NCBI GenBank assembly: GCA_904394195.1
Contig: CAJFNH010000029.1
Span: 1-10,705 of the forward strand
DNA length: 10,705 nucleotides
Direction: 5' to 3'
Origin: Candidatus Gallimonas caecicola
GTDB lineage: Bacteria; Bacillota; Clostridia; Christensenellales; Borkfalkiaceae
Shown: positions 1 through 6,083 of the stretch, in pieces
Numbering within the stretch: position 1 is the stretch's first letter
Layout of the letters: each line of letters starts with the position of its first letter
Position numbers and translations under genes: made by a program
The notes under the pieces: model-generated
Database searches by the model: none
The model's input: the letters and a program-made list of their open reading frames with translations, nothing else
Told to the model about the DNA's origin: nothing

Positions 1-40
1 ACAAATCTTGTGGTGTCTGGAAATGTAAAACCTTTTTAGG

Positions 41-71
41 CCTGGCGTTGATCAACGCCAGGTTCTTTTTT
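41..71 (+). terminator. Rho-independent terminator of an upstream gene
   Basis: A perfect 22-bp palindrome at 41-62 (arms CCTGGCGTT / AACGCCAGG around GATC) is followed at once by TTCTTTTTT (63-71), the classic stem plus U-tract. It would end a + strand transcript entering from the left. A + frame open from position 1 stops at TAG 37-39, just before the stem, and could be the last codons of that gene. On the minus strand the stem is followed only by a weak T-tract (TTTT at 27-30), so it may also serve, less efficiently, as the terminator of the small minus-strand ORF at 85-198. Confidence 0.85.
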
Positions 72-84
72 AACGTTGCGGGAC

Positions 85-198
85 TTACCCGTGACAGATT
101 TCTGCCTTTTGGATAAATTGCATCTTGTAGCGCCGCACGCAGTCCTTTGCCCGCAGGATCATTGAGGCGGCATACTCTGCGCCTTCCCGTTCGTTCAT
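85..198 (-). CDS. Possible 37-residue small protein, unknown function
   Basis: On the minus strand an ATG (198-196) is preceded by a near-perfect Shine-Dalgarno (AAGGAGGT with a short spacer) and opens a 37-codon frame ending in TAA (87-85). The peptide begins MNEREGAEYAASM and ends with a charged, helix-prone stretch rich in Arg and Lys with two Cys. No membrane segment or signal peptide is seen, and I recognise no family. It is divergent from the ABC operon and ends about 23 bp before the palindromic terminator. The ribosome-binding site is the main evidence for translation. It could instead be the intact start of a gene truncated by an old rearrangement, since a complete domain would be unusual at this length. 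Confidence 0.42.
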   Translation of the reverse strand: MNEREGAEYAASMILRAKDCVRRYKMQFIQKAEICHG

Positions 199-215
199 AG
201 CTACCTCCTTCAAAC

Positions 216-229
216 TTATCAAATGATAA
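216..229. promoter_or_regulatory. Inverted repeat in leader of the small minus-strand ORF
   Basis: TTATCAAATGATAA has 6-bp arms (TTATCA / TGATAA) with a 2-bp centre, in the AT-rich stretch just upstream of the small ORF's Shine-Dalgarno. The surrounding minus strand has a loose promoter-like pair (ATGACA then TAGTTA, about 16-17 bp apart), which would place the repeat near the transcription start. It may be an operator. The half-site order is opposite to a classical Fur box and does not match the GTTCGC palindromes of the neighbouring promoter. Confidence 0.25.
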
Positions 230-355
230 CTATTTTTAATCTGTCCATTGTCATTTTAAACATGCGTAATAAATTTTTCGGCCGATATGCAAAACTTTCA
301 CACAGCTTACACGTTTCCGTCCGCCCGGTCGCCGGAAAATCATGAATGAAAATCC

Positions 356-384
356 TTGACAAAGCGATGGCGCGGTGCTATAAT
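356..384 (+). promoter_or_regulatory. Strong sigma-70/SigA promoter of the ABC-ZIP operon
   Basis: TTGACA (356-361) and TATAAT (379-384) are perfect consensus hexamers with a 17-bp spacer. TGC directly before the -10 adds an extended -10 element. Transcription should start near 391, inside the first palindromic operator. A promoter this strong next to tandem palindromes implies tight repression that is lifted by a signal. Confidence 0.92.
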
Positions 385-387
385 ACG

Positions 388-415
388 CTTTAAGTTCGCA
401 ATGGCGAACTTAAAG
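388..415. promoter_or_regulatory. Operator 1 of the ABC operon (imperfect-centre palindrome)
   Basis: The core GTTCGCAATGGCGAAC (394-409) sits in a longer inverted repeat with 12-bp arms (CTTTAAGTTCGC at 388-399, GCGAACTTAAAG at 404-415) around AATG. It covers the expected transcription start, so a bound protein would block RNA polymerase. The same 16-bp core recurs at 4874-4889 before the DUF3793 gene. An RNA hairpin in the leader is also possible. Confidence 0.85.
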
Positions 416-425
416 TCTTTCTGCA

Positions 426-443
426 AGTTCGCATATGCGAACT
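426..443. promoter_or_regulatory. Operator 2 of the ABC operon (perfect palindrome)
   Basis: AGTTCGCATATGCGAACT is a perfect 18-bp palindrome. Its centre lies 33 bp (about three helical turns) from that of operator 1, so two repressor dimers would sit on the same DNA face. The 16-bp core recurs exactly at 4907-4922 with the same spacing. With no unpaired loop, it fits a DNA operator better than an RNA hairpin. Confidence 0.88.
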
Positions 444-463
444 AAATGGAAACGGGAGGCAAT

Positions 464-2263
464 ATGCGTTCATCGGGAGGGGCGGAGCCCCGTAAACGGA
501 AAAATCTATCCGAACTCATGTATTTTGCGGGAAAGTACAGATTTTTGACTTACGCCTCATGGCTGTTTTCGGCGGCGAGCGCGCTCATGGCGCTCGTTCC
601 CTTCGTGTACATCTGGCTGATCATCCGCAATGTGGTGCAGGCGGAAGGGGATTATTCGCATGCCGCGCAGCTGGCGCATTACGGCTGGATGGCGCTTCTG
701 TTTGCCGTGCTCTCCATGCTCGTCTATTTCGGCGCGCTCATGTGTTCGCATCTGTCCGCCTTCCGCATTGCGAGCAATCTCCGCCGTGCGGCGCTCGATC
801 GGGTGGTGCGCCTGCCGTCCGGGTTCACGGCGCACATGGGCAGCGGTAAGATCAGGCGCATCATCAACGAATCGAGCGGCGCGACGGAGACCTATCTTGC
901 GCATCAGCTCCCCGATATGGTGGGGGCGTTCATCACGCCTGCGGGCCTCATTGCGCTGCTCTTTGTGTTTGACTGGATGCTGGGGCTTTTGAGCCTTCTG
1001 CCCACGCTGCTCGCCTTTATCGTCATGGCGCGCATGACGGGCAGACGCATGGCGGAGAGCATGCGGCAATATCAGGACGCGCTGGACGCCATGAACAACG
1101 AGGCGGTGGAGTATGTGCGCGGCATTCCCGTGGTCAAGACGTTCGGGCAGACGGTGTATTCTTTCAAGCGCTTCAAAGGAACGATCGACGGTTACGGGCA
1201 CTGGGTGATCGACTATACCAGACAGCTGCGCCTGCCGATGGTCATATTTACGACGCTCATCAACGGCGTGTTCGCCGTGCTCATTGCCGCGGCGCTTGCC
1301 GTCACGGGCAGGGGCGTCACCGATCCTGCCTTTTTGCTCAACCTGCTCTTTTACATTATTTTCACGCCCATCCTTGCCGTTACGCTCAACCGCATCATGT
1401 TCATGAGCGAAAACAATATGATCGTCAACGATGCGCTGAACAGGATCCATCTCATCCTCGATGCGCAGCCGCTGCCCGAGCCCGCGTCTCCCGTGCATCC
1501 CGCAGACGGCTCGGTGCAGTTTGAAAATGTCAGCTTTCGCTATCCCGGGGCGGAGCGGGACGCCCTATGCGGCATTTCGCTGCATGTGCAGGCGGGGCAG
1601 ACGGTGGCGCTCGTCGGTCCCTCGGGCGGCGGAAAGACGACGGCTGCCTCCCTTGTCGCGCGTTTCTGGGACGTGACGCAGGGGAGCGTGCGGGTGGGCG
1701 GCGCGGATGTCAGGGATATCCCCAAGAGGGAGCTGGCGGATACGGTGGCGTGCGTTTTTCAGGAAAGCGTCCTGCTCAAGACGTCCGTTTTTGAAAATGT
1801 ACGGCTGGGCAAGCCGGAGGCGACGCGCGCGGAAGTGGCGGCCGCCCTGCACGCGGCGCAGTGCGACGATATTCTTGCAAAACTTCCGCAGGGGATGGAT
1901 ACCGTCATCGGCGGCAAAGGGGTGTATCTTTCGGGCGGCGAGCAACAGCGCATCGCCATCGCCCGGGTCATGCTCAAGGATGCGCCCGTCATCGTGCTGG
2001 ACGAGGCCACGGCATTCGCCGACCCGGAAAACGAAGCGCTCGTCCAGCGCGCCTTCGAGCGGCTGGCTGCGGGCAGAACGGTGCTTATGATCGCGCACCG
2101 CCTGACCACGGTCCGCAATGCGGACAGGATCTGTGTGCTGAAAGACGGCAGGATCTGTGAAGAGGGGACGCACGGCGCGCTCGTCGCCCGCGGCGGTGTG
2201 TATGCCGCCATGTGGCAGGAATATCAGAGATCTGTTTCCTGGAAAGTAGGGGGTGAAGAATGA
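464..2263 (+). CDS. ABC transporter half (permease-ATPase), YbtP/IrtA-like
   Basis: This is a 599-residue fused membrane and nucleotide-binding half-transporter. About six hydrophobic segments lie within residues 25-310, followed by an ABC ATPase: Walker A GPSGGGKTT (Lys near 391), signature LSGGEQQR (near 489), Walker B VIVLDE (Asp513, Glu514) and switch His near 545. The D-loop region reads AFADPENE rather than the usual SALD, a form I associate with YbtP/IrtA siderophore importers. There is no siderophore-reductase domain at the N-terminus. I chose ATG 464 because GGGAGG lies just before it, and because its distance from operator 2 matches that at the DUF3793 gene. An in-frame ATG at 446 would add six residues but has no good ribosome site. 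It probably pairs with the next gene as a heterodimer importing a metal chelate. An exporter of drugs or peptides cannot be excluded. Confidence 0.9.
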   Translation: MRSSGGAEPRKRKNLSELMYFAGKYRFLTYASWLFSAASALMALVPFVYIWLIIRNVVQAEGDYSHAAQLAHYGWMALLFAVLSMLVYFGALMCSHLSAFRIASNLRRAALDRVVRLPSGFTAHMGSGKIRRIINESSGATETYLAHQLPDMVGAFITPAGLIALLFVFDWMLGLLSLLPTLLAFIVMARMTGRRMAESMRQYQDALDAMNNEAVEYVRGIPVVKTFGQTVYSFKRFKGTIDGYGHWVIDYTRQLRLPMVIFTTLINGVFAVLIAAALAVTGRGVTDPAFLLNLLFYIIFTPILAVTLNRIMFMSENNMIVNDALNRIHLILDAQPLPEPASPVHPADGSVQFENVSFRYPGAERDALCGISLHVQAGQTVALVGPSGGGKTTAASLVARFWDVTQGSVRVGGADVRDIPKRELADTVACVFQESVLLKTSVFENVRLGKPEATRAEVAAALHAAQCDDILAKLPQGMDTVIGGKGVYLSGGEQQRIAIARVMLKDAPVIVLDEATAFADPENEALVQRAFERLAAGRTVLMIAHRLTTVRNADRICVLKDGRICEEGTHGALVARGGVYAAMWQEYQRSVSWKVGGEE

Positions 2264-3990
2264 TCGGAAAACTGATGCGAAAGTATGCGCTCTCGCGGCA
2301 GGGTGCAAAAGATCTTGTCAAGGCCACGGCGGCGTGCGTGCTGTTCAATCTGTCGCTCATGCTGCCGGCGGGGCTATTGTATCTGCTGGTGCGCGATCTG
2401 ATGGCGGGCGGCATTCCGGCGGAACATGTATGGGTATTCGGCGTGGGCTGTGTTGCGGCGCTCGCGCTGATCGCGCTCACCACCTGTATTCAGTATAACG
2501 CCACCTATTTTGCGACCTACAAGGAATCGGCGGTGCGCCGCATCACGCTTGCGGAAAAACTGCGCAAACTGCCGCTCTCCTATTTCGGGAAGAAAGATCT
2601 CTCCGACCTGACCACCGCCATCATGTCCGATTGCACCGTGCTCGAACAGTCCTTTTCGCACTGGATCCCCGAATTTTTCGGCTCGATCCTGTCTACGGTC
2701 GTCATAGCCGTCTGCCTGTTCGCCTTCGACTGGCGGCTTGCACTCGCGGCGCTGTGGGTGCTCCCCGTATCCCTTGCCATTGTGGCGTGTTCCAAACGGG
2801 TGCAGCTCTCCTTCATGCGCCGCCAGACGCAGGCCAAGCTGACGCTCGCGGACGGCATTCAGGAGTGCATCGAAGGGGCGCGCGACCTGCGCGCCAACAA
2901 TGCGGAGGAGGCGTATCTGGCGGGGCTCGATACAAAGATACGCCGTGCGGAGAGATGCCAGATCGGGAGCGAGCTGGGCATGGCGATGTTTGTGGTGCCC
3001 GCGCAGATGCTTTTGAAATTGGGGATCGTCACCGTTGCGCTCACAGGAAGCATACTGCTGGCGGCGGGCACGCTGGACGCGCTCACCTTCTTCCTATATC
3101 TCATGCTCGTTTCGCGGCTGTACGATCCGCTCTCGACCAGCCTGCAGAATCTTGCGGCGATCAATTCCGTACAGGTCAATATCGACCGTATGAACGAGAT
3201 CGCCGATCATCCGGTGCAGAGCGGCACGACCGACTTTCATCCGGACGGGTACGATATCTGCTTCGATCATGTCGGGTTTGCCTACCGGGAGGGGGAAAGC
3301 GTTCTCAAAGACGTCTCCTTTACGGCGCGGCAGGGGCAGGTAACGGCGCTCATCGGCCCTTCGGGCGGCGGCAAGTCCACGGCGGCAAAGCTGGCGGCAC
3401 GGTTTTGGGATGCGGGCGCCGGGAAGATCACGCTCGGCGGCGTGGACGTCGCATCGGTCGACCCCGAAACGCTGCTTTCGGCATACGCCATCGTCTTTCA
3501 GGATGTGACGCTGTTCGATAACACCGTCCTTGAAAATATTCGCGTGGGAAGAAAGGGCGCGACGGATGAAGAGGTGCTTGCCGCCGCGCGCGAGGCGCGC
3601 TGCGACGAATTTGTGGCGCGCCTTCCGGACGGCTATCATACGACCATCGGCGAAAACGGCTCCGAGCTTTCGGGCGGCGAACGCCAGCGCATTTCTATCG
3701 CGCGCGCCCTGCTGAAGGACGCGCCCGTCATCCTGCTCGATGAGGCGACGGCGTCCCTCGATGCGGAAAACGAAACGCTCATCCAGCAGGCGATCTCACG
3801 GCTCGTGAAGAACAAGACGGTGCTCATCATTGCGCACCGCATGCGCACGGTGGCGGGGGTTGACAGGCTGGTGCTGCTCAAAGACGGCGTGGTGGCGGAA
3901 CAGGGTACGCCCGCACAGCTCGAAGCGCAGGGCGGGGGATATGCCCGCATGCGCGCCCTGCAGGCGGAGAGCGGCGAATGGTCGTTATAA
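2260..3990 (+). CDS. ABC transporter half (permease-ATPase), YbtQ/IrtB-like
   Basis: A 576-residue partner of the preceding half-transporter. Its ATG overlaps the previous stop in ATGA, indicating translational coupling, and AGGGGGTG lies upstream. Hydrophobic segments occur near residues 24-46, 57-80, 132-175 and 245-290. The ATPase domain has Walker A GPSGGGKST (Lys372), signature LSGGERQR (near 470), Walker B VILLDE (Asp494, Glu495), a standard ASLDAENE D-loop and switch His526. Both halves keep complete catalytic motifs, so both ATP sites look functional, unlike many heterodimeric exporters with one degenerate site. The N-terminal style (a short basic start, then an Ala/Leu-rich first helix) is like the second member of paired siderophore-import ABC genes of anaerobic Firmicutes. 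The substrate is inferred only from family resemblance, the adjacent ZIP gene and the operator shared with a flavodoxin operon. Confidence 0.9.
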   Translation: MIGKLMRKYALSRQGAKDLVKATAACVLFNLSLMLPAGLLYLLVRDLMAGGIPAEHVWVFGVGCVAALALIALTTCIQYNATYFATYKESAVRRITLAEKLRKLPLSYFGKKDLSDLTTAIMSDCTVLEQSFSHWIPEFFGSILSTVVIAVCLFAFDWRLALAALWVLPVSLAIVACSKRVQLSFMRRQTQAKLTLADGIQECIEGARDLRANNAEEAYLAGLDTKIRRAERCQIGSELGMAMFVVPAQMLLKLGIVTVALTGSILLAAGTLDALTFFLYLMLVSRLYDPLSTSLQNLAAINSVQVNIDRMNEIADHPVQSGTTDFHPDGYDICFDHVGFAYREGESVLKDVSFTARQGQVTALIGPSGGGKSTAAKLAARFWDAGAGKITLGGVDVASVDPETLLSAYAIVFQDVTLFDNTVLENIRVGRKGATDEEVLAAAREARCDEFVARLPDGYHTTIGENGSELSGGERQRISIARALLKDAPVILLDEATASLDAENETLIQQAISRLVKNKTVLIIAHRMRTVAGVDRLVLLKDGVVAEQGTPAQLEAQGGGYARMRALQAESGEWSL

Positions 3991-4030
3991 TGCGCCTGCC
4001 GGAGGGCAATACTCTTTGCGGGAGACAGAA

Positions 4031-4819
4031 ATGAGCAACGCTGCGATGCTCGCGCTCGGCTTTTGCGTCGTCTTTGTGATGAACGCGCTCGGCGCGGCGC
4101 TTGTGTTCCTCTTTCGGGGGAACATATCTGAAAAGATCAATACATTGTTTCTCGGGTTTGCGTCGGGCGTCATGACGGCGGCAAGCGTATTTTCTCTGCT
4201 GCTACCTGCCATCGAGCAGGCGCAGGGGTGGGGAAGGTGGAACTTCCTTCCCGCCGTCGTCGGCTTTCTTGCAGGCGGGGCGTTCCTTGTGCTGCTCGAT
4301 AAGCTCATCCCGCACCTGCATTACGGCACGAACGAGGAGGAAGGTCCCCGCGTTGCGCTTGCCAGGCCCGCACGCCTCTTTTTTGCCGTCACCATCCACA
4401 ATATCCCCGAGGGACTGGCGGTGGGGCTGGCGTTCGGCGCCGCCGCAACGGAGGGAACGCAGGCGGCGTTCCTTGCGGCGCTCATGCTTGCCGTGGGGAT
4501 CGGCATCCAGAATTTTCCGGAAGGCGCCGCCATCGCCCTGCCCATGAAGGCGGCAACGGGAAGTCGGTGGAAGGCGTTCGGGCTGGGAACTCTTTCCGGG
4601 GCGGTGGAGCCGCTCTTTGCGCTCGTCGGCTATGTTCTTGCCGCATATCTTGCGGCGGCGCAGCCATGGCTATTGTCCTTCGCGGCGGGCGCGATGGTGT
4701 TCGTCGTTGCCGAGGATCTGATCCCCGATGCAAAGCTGGAAGGACACCCGCACTTGAGTGCCTGGGGCGTGATGGCGGGGTTTGCCGTGATGATGGCGCT
4801 TGATGTGGCTTTTGGTTAA
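4031..4819 (+). CDS. ZIP-family divalent metal transporter
   Basis: A 262-residue integral membrane protein of the ZIP (ZupT/GufA-like) family, which moves Zn, Fe, Mn or related ions into the cytoplasm. The two family signatures are present: HNIPEG (residues 123-128) and QNFPEG (160-165), the metal-site helices 4 and 5. Other hydrophobic helices lie near 1-27, 36-60, 72-92, 142-160, 185-208, 214-232 and 242-262. A short polar loop with HLH (near 95-100) may be a metal-collecting loop. The ATG at 4031 follows GGGAGA. The frame is open further upstream, but that part only overlaps the ABC gene. It lies 40 bp after the second ABC gene with no terminator between, so it is probably the third gene of the operon. 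Metal specificity cannot be read from sequence; iron or manganese import fits the context best. Confidence 0.92.
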   Translation: MSNAAMLALGFCVVFVMNALGAALVFLFRGNISEKINTLFLGFASGVMTAASVFSLLLPAIEQAQGWGRWNFLPAVVGFLAGGAFLVLLDKLIPHLHYGTNEEEGPRVALARPARLFFAVTIHNIPEGLAVGLAFGAAATEGTQAAFLAALMLAVGIGIQNFPEGAAIALPMKAATGSRWKAFGLGTLSGAVEPLFALVGYVLAAYLAAAQPWLLSFAAGAMVFVVAEDLIPDAKLEGHPHLSAWGVMAGFAVMMALDVAFG

Positions 4820-4834
4820 ACATATCAAAATCGG

Positions 4835-4863
4835 TTGACAAAACGCGCCGCGTCGTGTATGAT
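4835..4863 (+). promoter_or_regulatory. SigA-type promoter of the DUF3793-flavodoxin operon
   Basis: TTGACA (4835-4840) and TATGAT (4858-4863) are separated by 17 bp, starting only 15 bp after the ZIP stop codon. No terminator separates the two operons, so some read-through from the ABC-ZIP transcript is possible. The start point should fall near 4870, at the edge of the first palindrome, as at the ABC operon. Confidence 0.87.
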
Positions 4864-4872
4864 AAATTATAG

Positions 4873-4890
4873 AGTTCGCAATGGCGAACT
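4873..4890. promoter_or_regulatory. Operator 1 of the DUF3793-flavodoxin operon
   Basis: AGTTCGCAATGGCGAACT has the same 16-bp core as the first operator of the ABC operon, including its asymmetric AATG centre. The centre is 18.5 bp past the -10 box, against 17.5 bp at the ABC operon. Outside the core the sequences differ, so the core is what has been conserved. Confidence 0.87.
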
Positions 4891-4906
4891 AATCATTTTT
4901 CCATAA

Positions 4907-4922
4907 GTTCGCATATGCGAAC
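4907..4922. promoter_or_regulatory. Operator 2 of the DUF3793-flavodoxin operon
   Basis: GTTCGCATATGCGAAC is a perfect 16-bp palindrome identical to the second operator core of the ABC operon. It is again centred 33 bp from operator 1 and lies just upstream of the Shine-Dalgarno. Confidence 0.88.
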
Positions 4923-4940
4923 AAAAGAGAGGGGGCGGTC

Positions 4941-5480
4941 ATGAGCGAGACGGAATATGCCATCGGAAGAACGTGCGGCGTGACATTTGCGGGCATCAAG
5001 CCCGCCAGCCTTGTTGCCGTGCGCAAACGGGGGAAGGCGACGCTCGCACGGCTCAGGCGCAGTTTTTGCCGCAAGGGTTTTTCCTTTACGGTTTTGCGCG
5101 AGCAGGGGGAAAGGGTGCTCGTGTGCGTCTACCATGCCGCGCGGCTGGAACAGCTGCTCCTTTCGGCGGAAGTGAGGGCGTTCCTCGGCGAACAAGGATA
5201 TCGGTATGCGACGGCGGGTGAGGCGGTCGAGACGCTCAGGCAGCGCATGGCGGAAGGAGGATTCCCGCACGAGGTGGGGGTGTTCCTCGGCTATCCCCTG
5301 CGCGACGTGCGCGGTTTCATTGCCGATCCGTACGGGGGAACGCCGTGCGGGGCATGGAAGGCGTACGGCGACGAGGAGGGCGCGCAAAGGACGTCCGAGC
5401 GCTGGCGCAGGTGCTCGCAGAGCATCTGCCGCATGATGGATAGCGGAAAATCGCTCACGCAGATCTTCGGCGTGGGATAA
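4941..5480 (+). CDS. DUF3793 family protein
   Basis: A 179-residue soluble protein of the uncharacterised DUF3793 family. It is recognised from the N-terminal GIKPASL block, the central HEVGVFLGYPLRDVRGFI (residues 110-127) and the C-terminal pattern of CGAWKAYGDEE followed by a basic, Cys-containing helix. There is no signal peptide or membrane segment. Several Cys (residue 12 and a group in the last 45 residues) could bind metal or act in redox chemistry, but this is inference. The ATG follows GAGAGGGGG with a 5-bp spacer. The flavodoxin gene begins 14 bp downstream, and DUF3793-flavodoxin pairing is common in Clostridia. Control by the same operators as the metal transporter operon suggests a role in metal limitation or in maturing or helping the flavodoxin. 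No reaction is established. Confidence 0.85.
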   Translation: MSETEYAIGRTCGVTFAGIKPASLVAVRKRGKATLARLRRSFCRKGFSFTVLREQGERVLVCVYHAARLEQLLLSAEVRAFLGEQGYRYATAGEAVETLRQRMAEGGFPHEVGVFLGYPLRDVRGFIADPYGGTPCGAWKAYGDEEGAQRTSERWRRCSQSICRMMDSGKSLTQIFGVG

Positions 5481-5494
5481 AAGGAGGATATTTT

Positions 5495-5914
5495 ATGAAA
5501 GTAACAGTGGTTTTTTGGTCGGGTACGGGCAATACGGAGGCGATGGCGCAGGCCGTCTGCGAGGGTGCGAAGGAAGCGGGTGCACAGGCGGAACTGCTGC
5601 CCGTTTCGGCAGCGCCTGCGCTTGTTGTGGCGGATGTATTGCTGTTGGGATGTCCCGCGATGGGGTCGGAGGAGCTGGAGGAGAGTGAATTTGAGCCATG
5701 GTTCGAAGCGACGCTCCCCGCGCTCTCCGGCAGGAAGGTGGGGCTGTTCGGCTCCTATGACTGGGGTGACGGCGAATGGATGCGCATCTGGCAGGAACGC
5801 GTGCAGGCTGCGGGCGGCGTGATGATCGCCGACGGGCTTATCTGCAACAACACGCCCGACGCAGCGGCGCTGGACGCCTGTCGGGCGCTGGGGGCGGCTG
5901 CGGCAAAGGGTTGA
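5495..5914 (+). CDS. Short-chain flavodoxin
   Basis: A 139-residue FMN-binding electron carrier in the cytoplasm. The phosphate-binding loop is SGTGNTE (residues 9-15) after a first beta strand, KVTVVFW. The first flavin loop appears as LLLGCPAMGSEELEE, and the second as GSYDWGDGEWM with aromatic residues suited to stack on the isoalloxazine ring. The length is typical of short-chain flavodoxins. A strong AAGGAGGA lies before the ATG, implying high expression. It is the second gene of the DUF3793 operon. Flavodoxins commonly replace ferredoxin when iron is scarce, which fits co-regulation with metal uptake genes. Its specific partners cannot be read from the window. Confidence 0.93.
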   Translation: MKVTVVFWSGTGNTEAMAQAVCEGAKEAGAQAELLPVSAAPALVVADVLLLGCPAMGSEELEESEFEPWFEATLPALSGRKVGLFGSYDWGDGEWMRIWQERVQAAGGVMIADGLICNNTPDAAALDACRALGAAAAKG

Positions 5915-5928
5915 CAAAGGAATGCCGG

Positions 5929-5954
5929 AAGGCGGGGCGGGCGCTCCGCCTTTT
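5929..5954 (+). terminator. Rho-independent terminator after the flavodoxin gene
   Basis: A 10-bp stem (AAGGCGGGGC at 5929-5938, GCTCCGCCTT at 5943-5952, one G-U pair) encloses a GGGC loop and is followed by TTTTGATTTGT. It starts 15 bp after the flavodoxin stop and separates the metal-related operon from the phosphate operon. Confidence 0.87.
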
Positions 5955-5957
5955 GAT

Positions 5958-6001
5958 TTGTCATGAAATTGTAACGCGGTTGTAAAATAAATGTAAAATC
6001 C
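5958..6001 (+). promoter_or_regulatory. Candidate Pho box: four 11-bp direct repeats
   Basis: Four adjoining 11-bp units read TTGTCATGAAA, TTGTAACGCGG, TTGTAAAATAA and ATGTAAAATCC. All begin (T/A)TGT(C/A)A, and the last two share eight identical bases. A head-to-tail 11-bp repeat is the hallmark of PhoB/PhoP (OmpR-family) binding, and the first unit resembles the E. coli Pho-box half CTGTCAT plus an A-rich end. The repeats end 32 bp upstream of the -35 hexamer, about three helical turns, so they would act as an upstream activator site. The downstream operon encodes polyphosphate enzymes. The regulator is inferred, not present here. Confidence 0.5.
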
Positions 6002-6033
6002 TGCCGTCCGCAGGCAAATGCCTCCCTTCCGTC

Positions 6034-6062
6034 TTGACATCTGCCGCAAAAGCGAGTAAAAT
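6034..6062 (+). promoter_or_regulatory. Promoter of the pfk-ppx-ppk operon
   Basis: TTGACA (6034-6039) and TAAAAT (6057-6062) are separated by 17 bp. Transcription would start near 6069, so the leader is only about 15 nt and consists of little more than the Shine-Dalgarno GGGAGGAGA (6070-6078). This leaves no room for a riboswitch or leader attenuator, so control should act at initiation. Confidence 0.85.
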
Positions 6063-6083
6063 GAGACGTGGGAGGAGAGAATC

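Noticed and set aside
1..39. C-terminal end of an upstream + strand gene (frame stopping at TAG 37-39)
   Set aside because: Only 12 codons are visible and nothing in them is diagnostic. It is plausible because of the terminator that follows, but cannot be supported as a feature.
216..229. Fur box before the small minus-strand ORF
   Set aside because: The half-sites are TTATCA then TGATAA, the reverse order of the classical GATAAT-ATTATC arrangement, and the match is short.
394..442. Palindromes as LexA/SOS boxes
   Set aside because: The clostridial and actinobacterial LexA site has GAAC on the left and GTTC on the right. Here the order is GTTC then GAAC, and no DNA-repair gene is nearby.
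557..1498. Minus-strand 313-codon frame opposite the first ABC gene
   Set aside because: His/Arg-rich composition typical of the antisense of a GC-rich gene. There is no ribosome site and it overlaps a clear ABC transporter.
3830..4030. Longer N-terminus for the ZIP transporter
   Set aside because: The extra region lies inside the second ABC gene, is Arg/Cys-rich and lacks a ribosome site. ATG 4031 has GGGAGA and starts directly with a hydrophobic helix.
6000..6022. Small inverted repeats (CCTGC/GCAGG, GGCA/TGCC) between the Pho-like repeats and the promoter
   Set aside because: Arms of 4-5 bp in GC-rich DNA are expected by chance, and they lie upstream of the transcription start.
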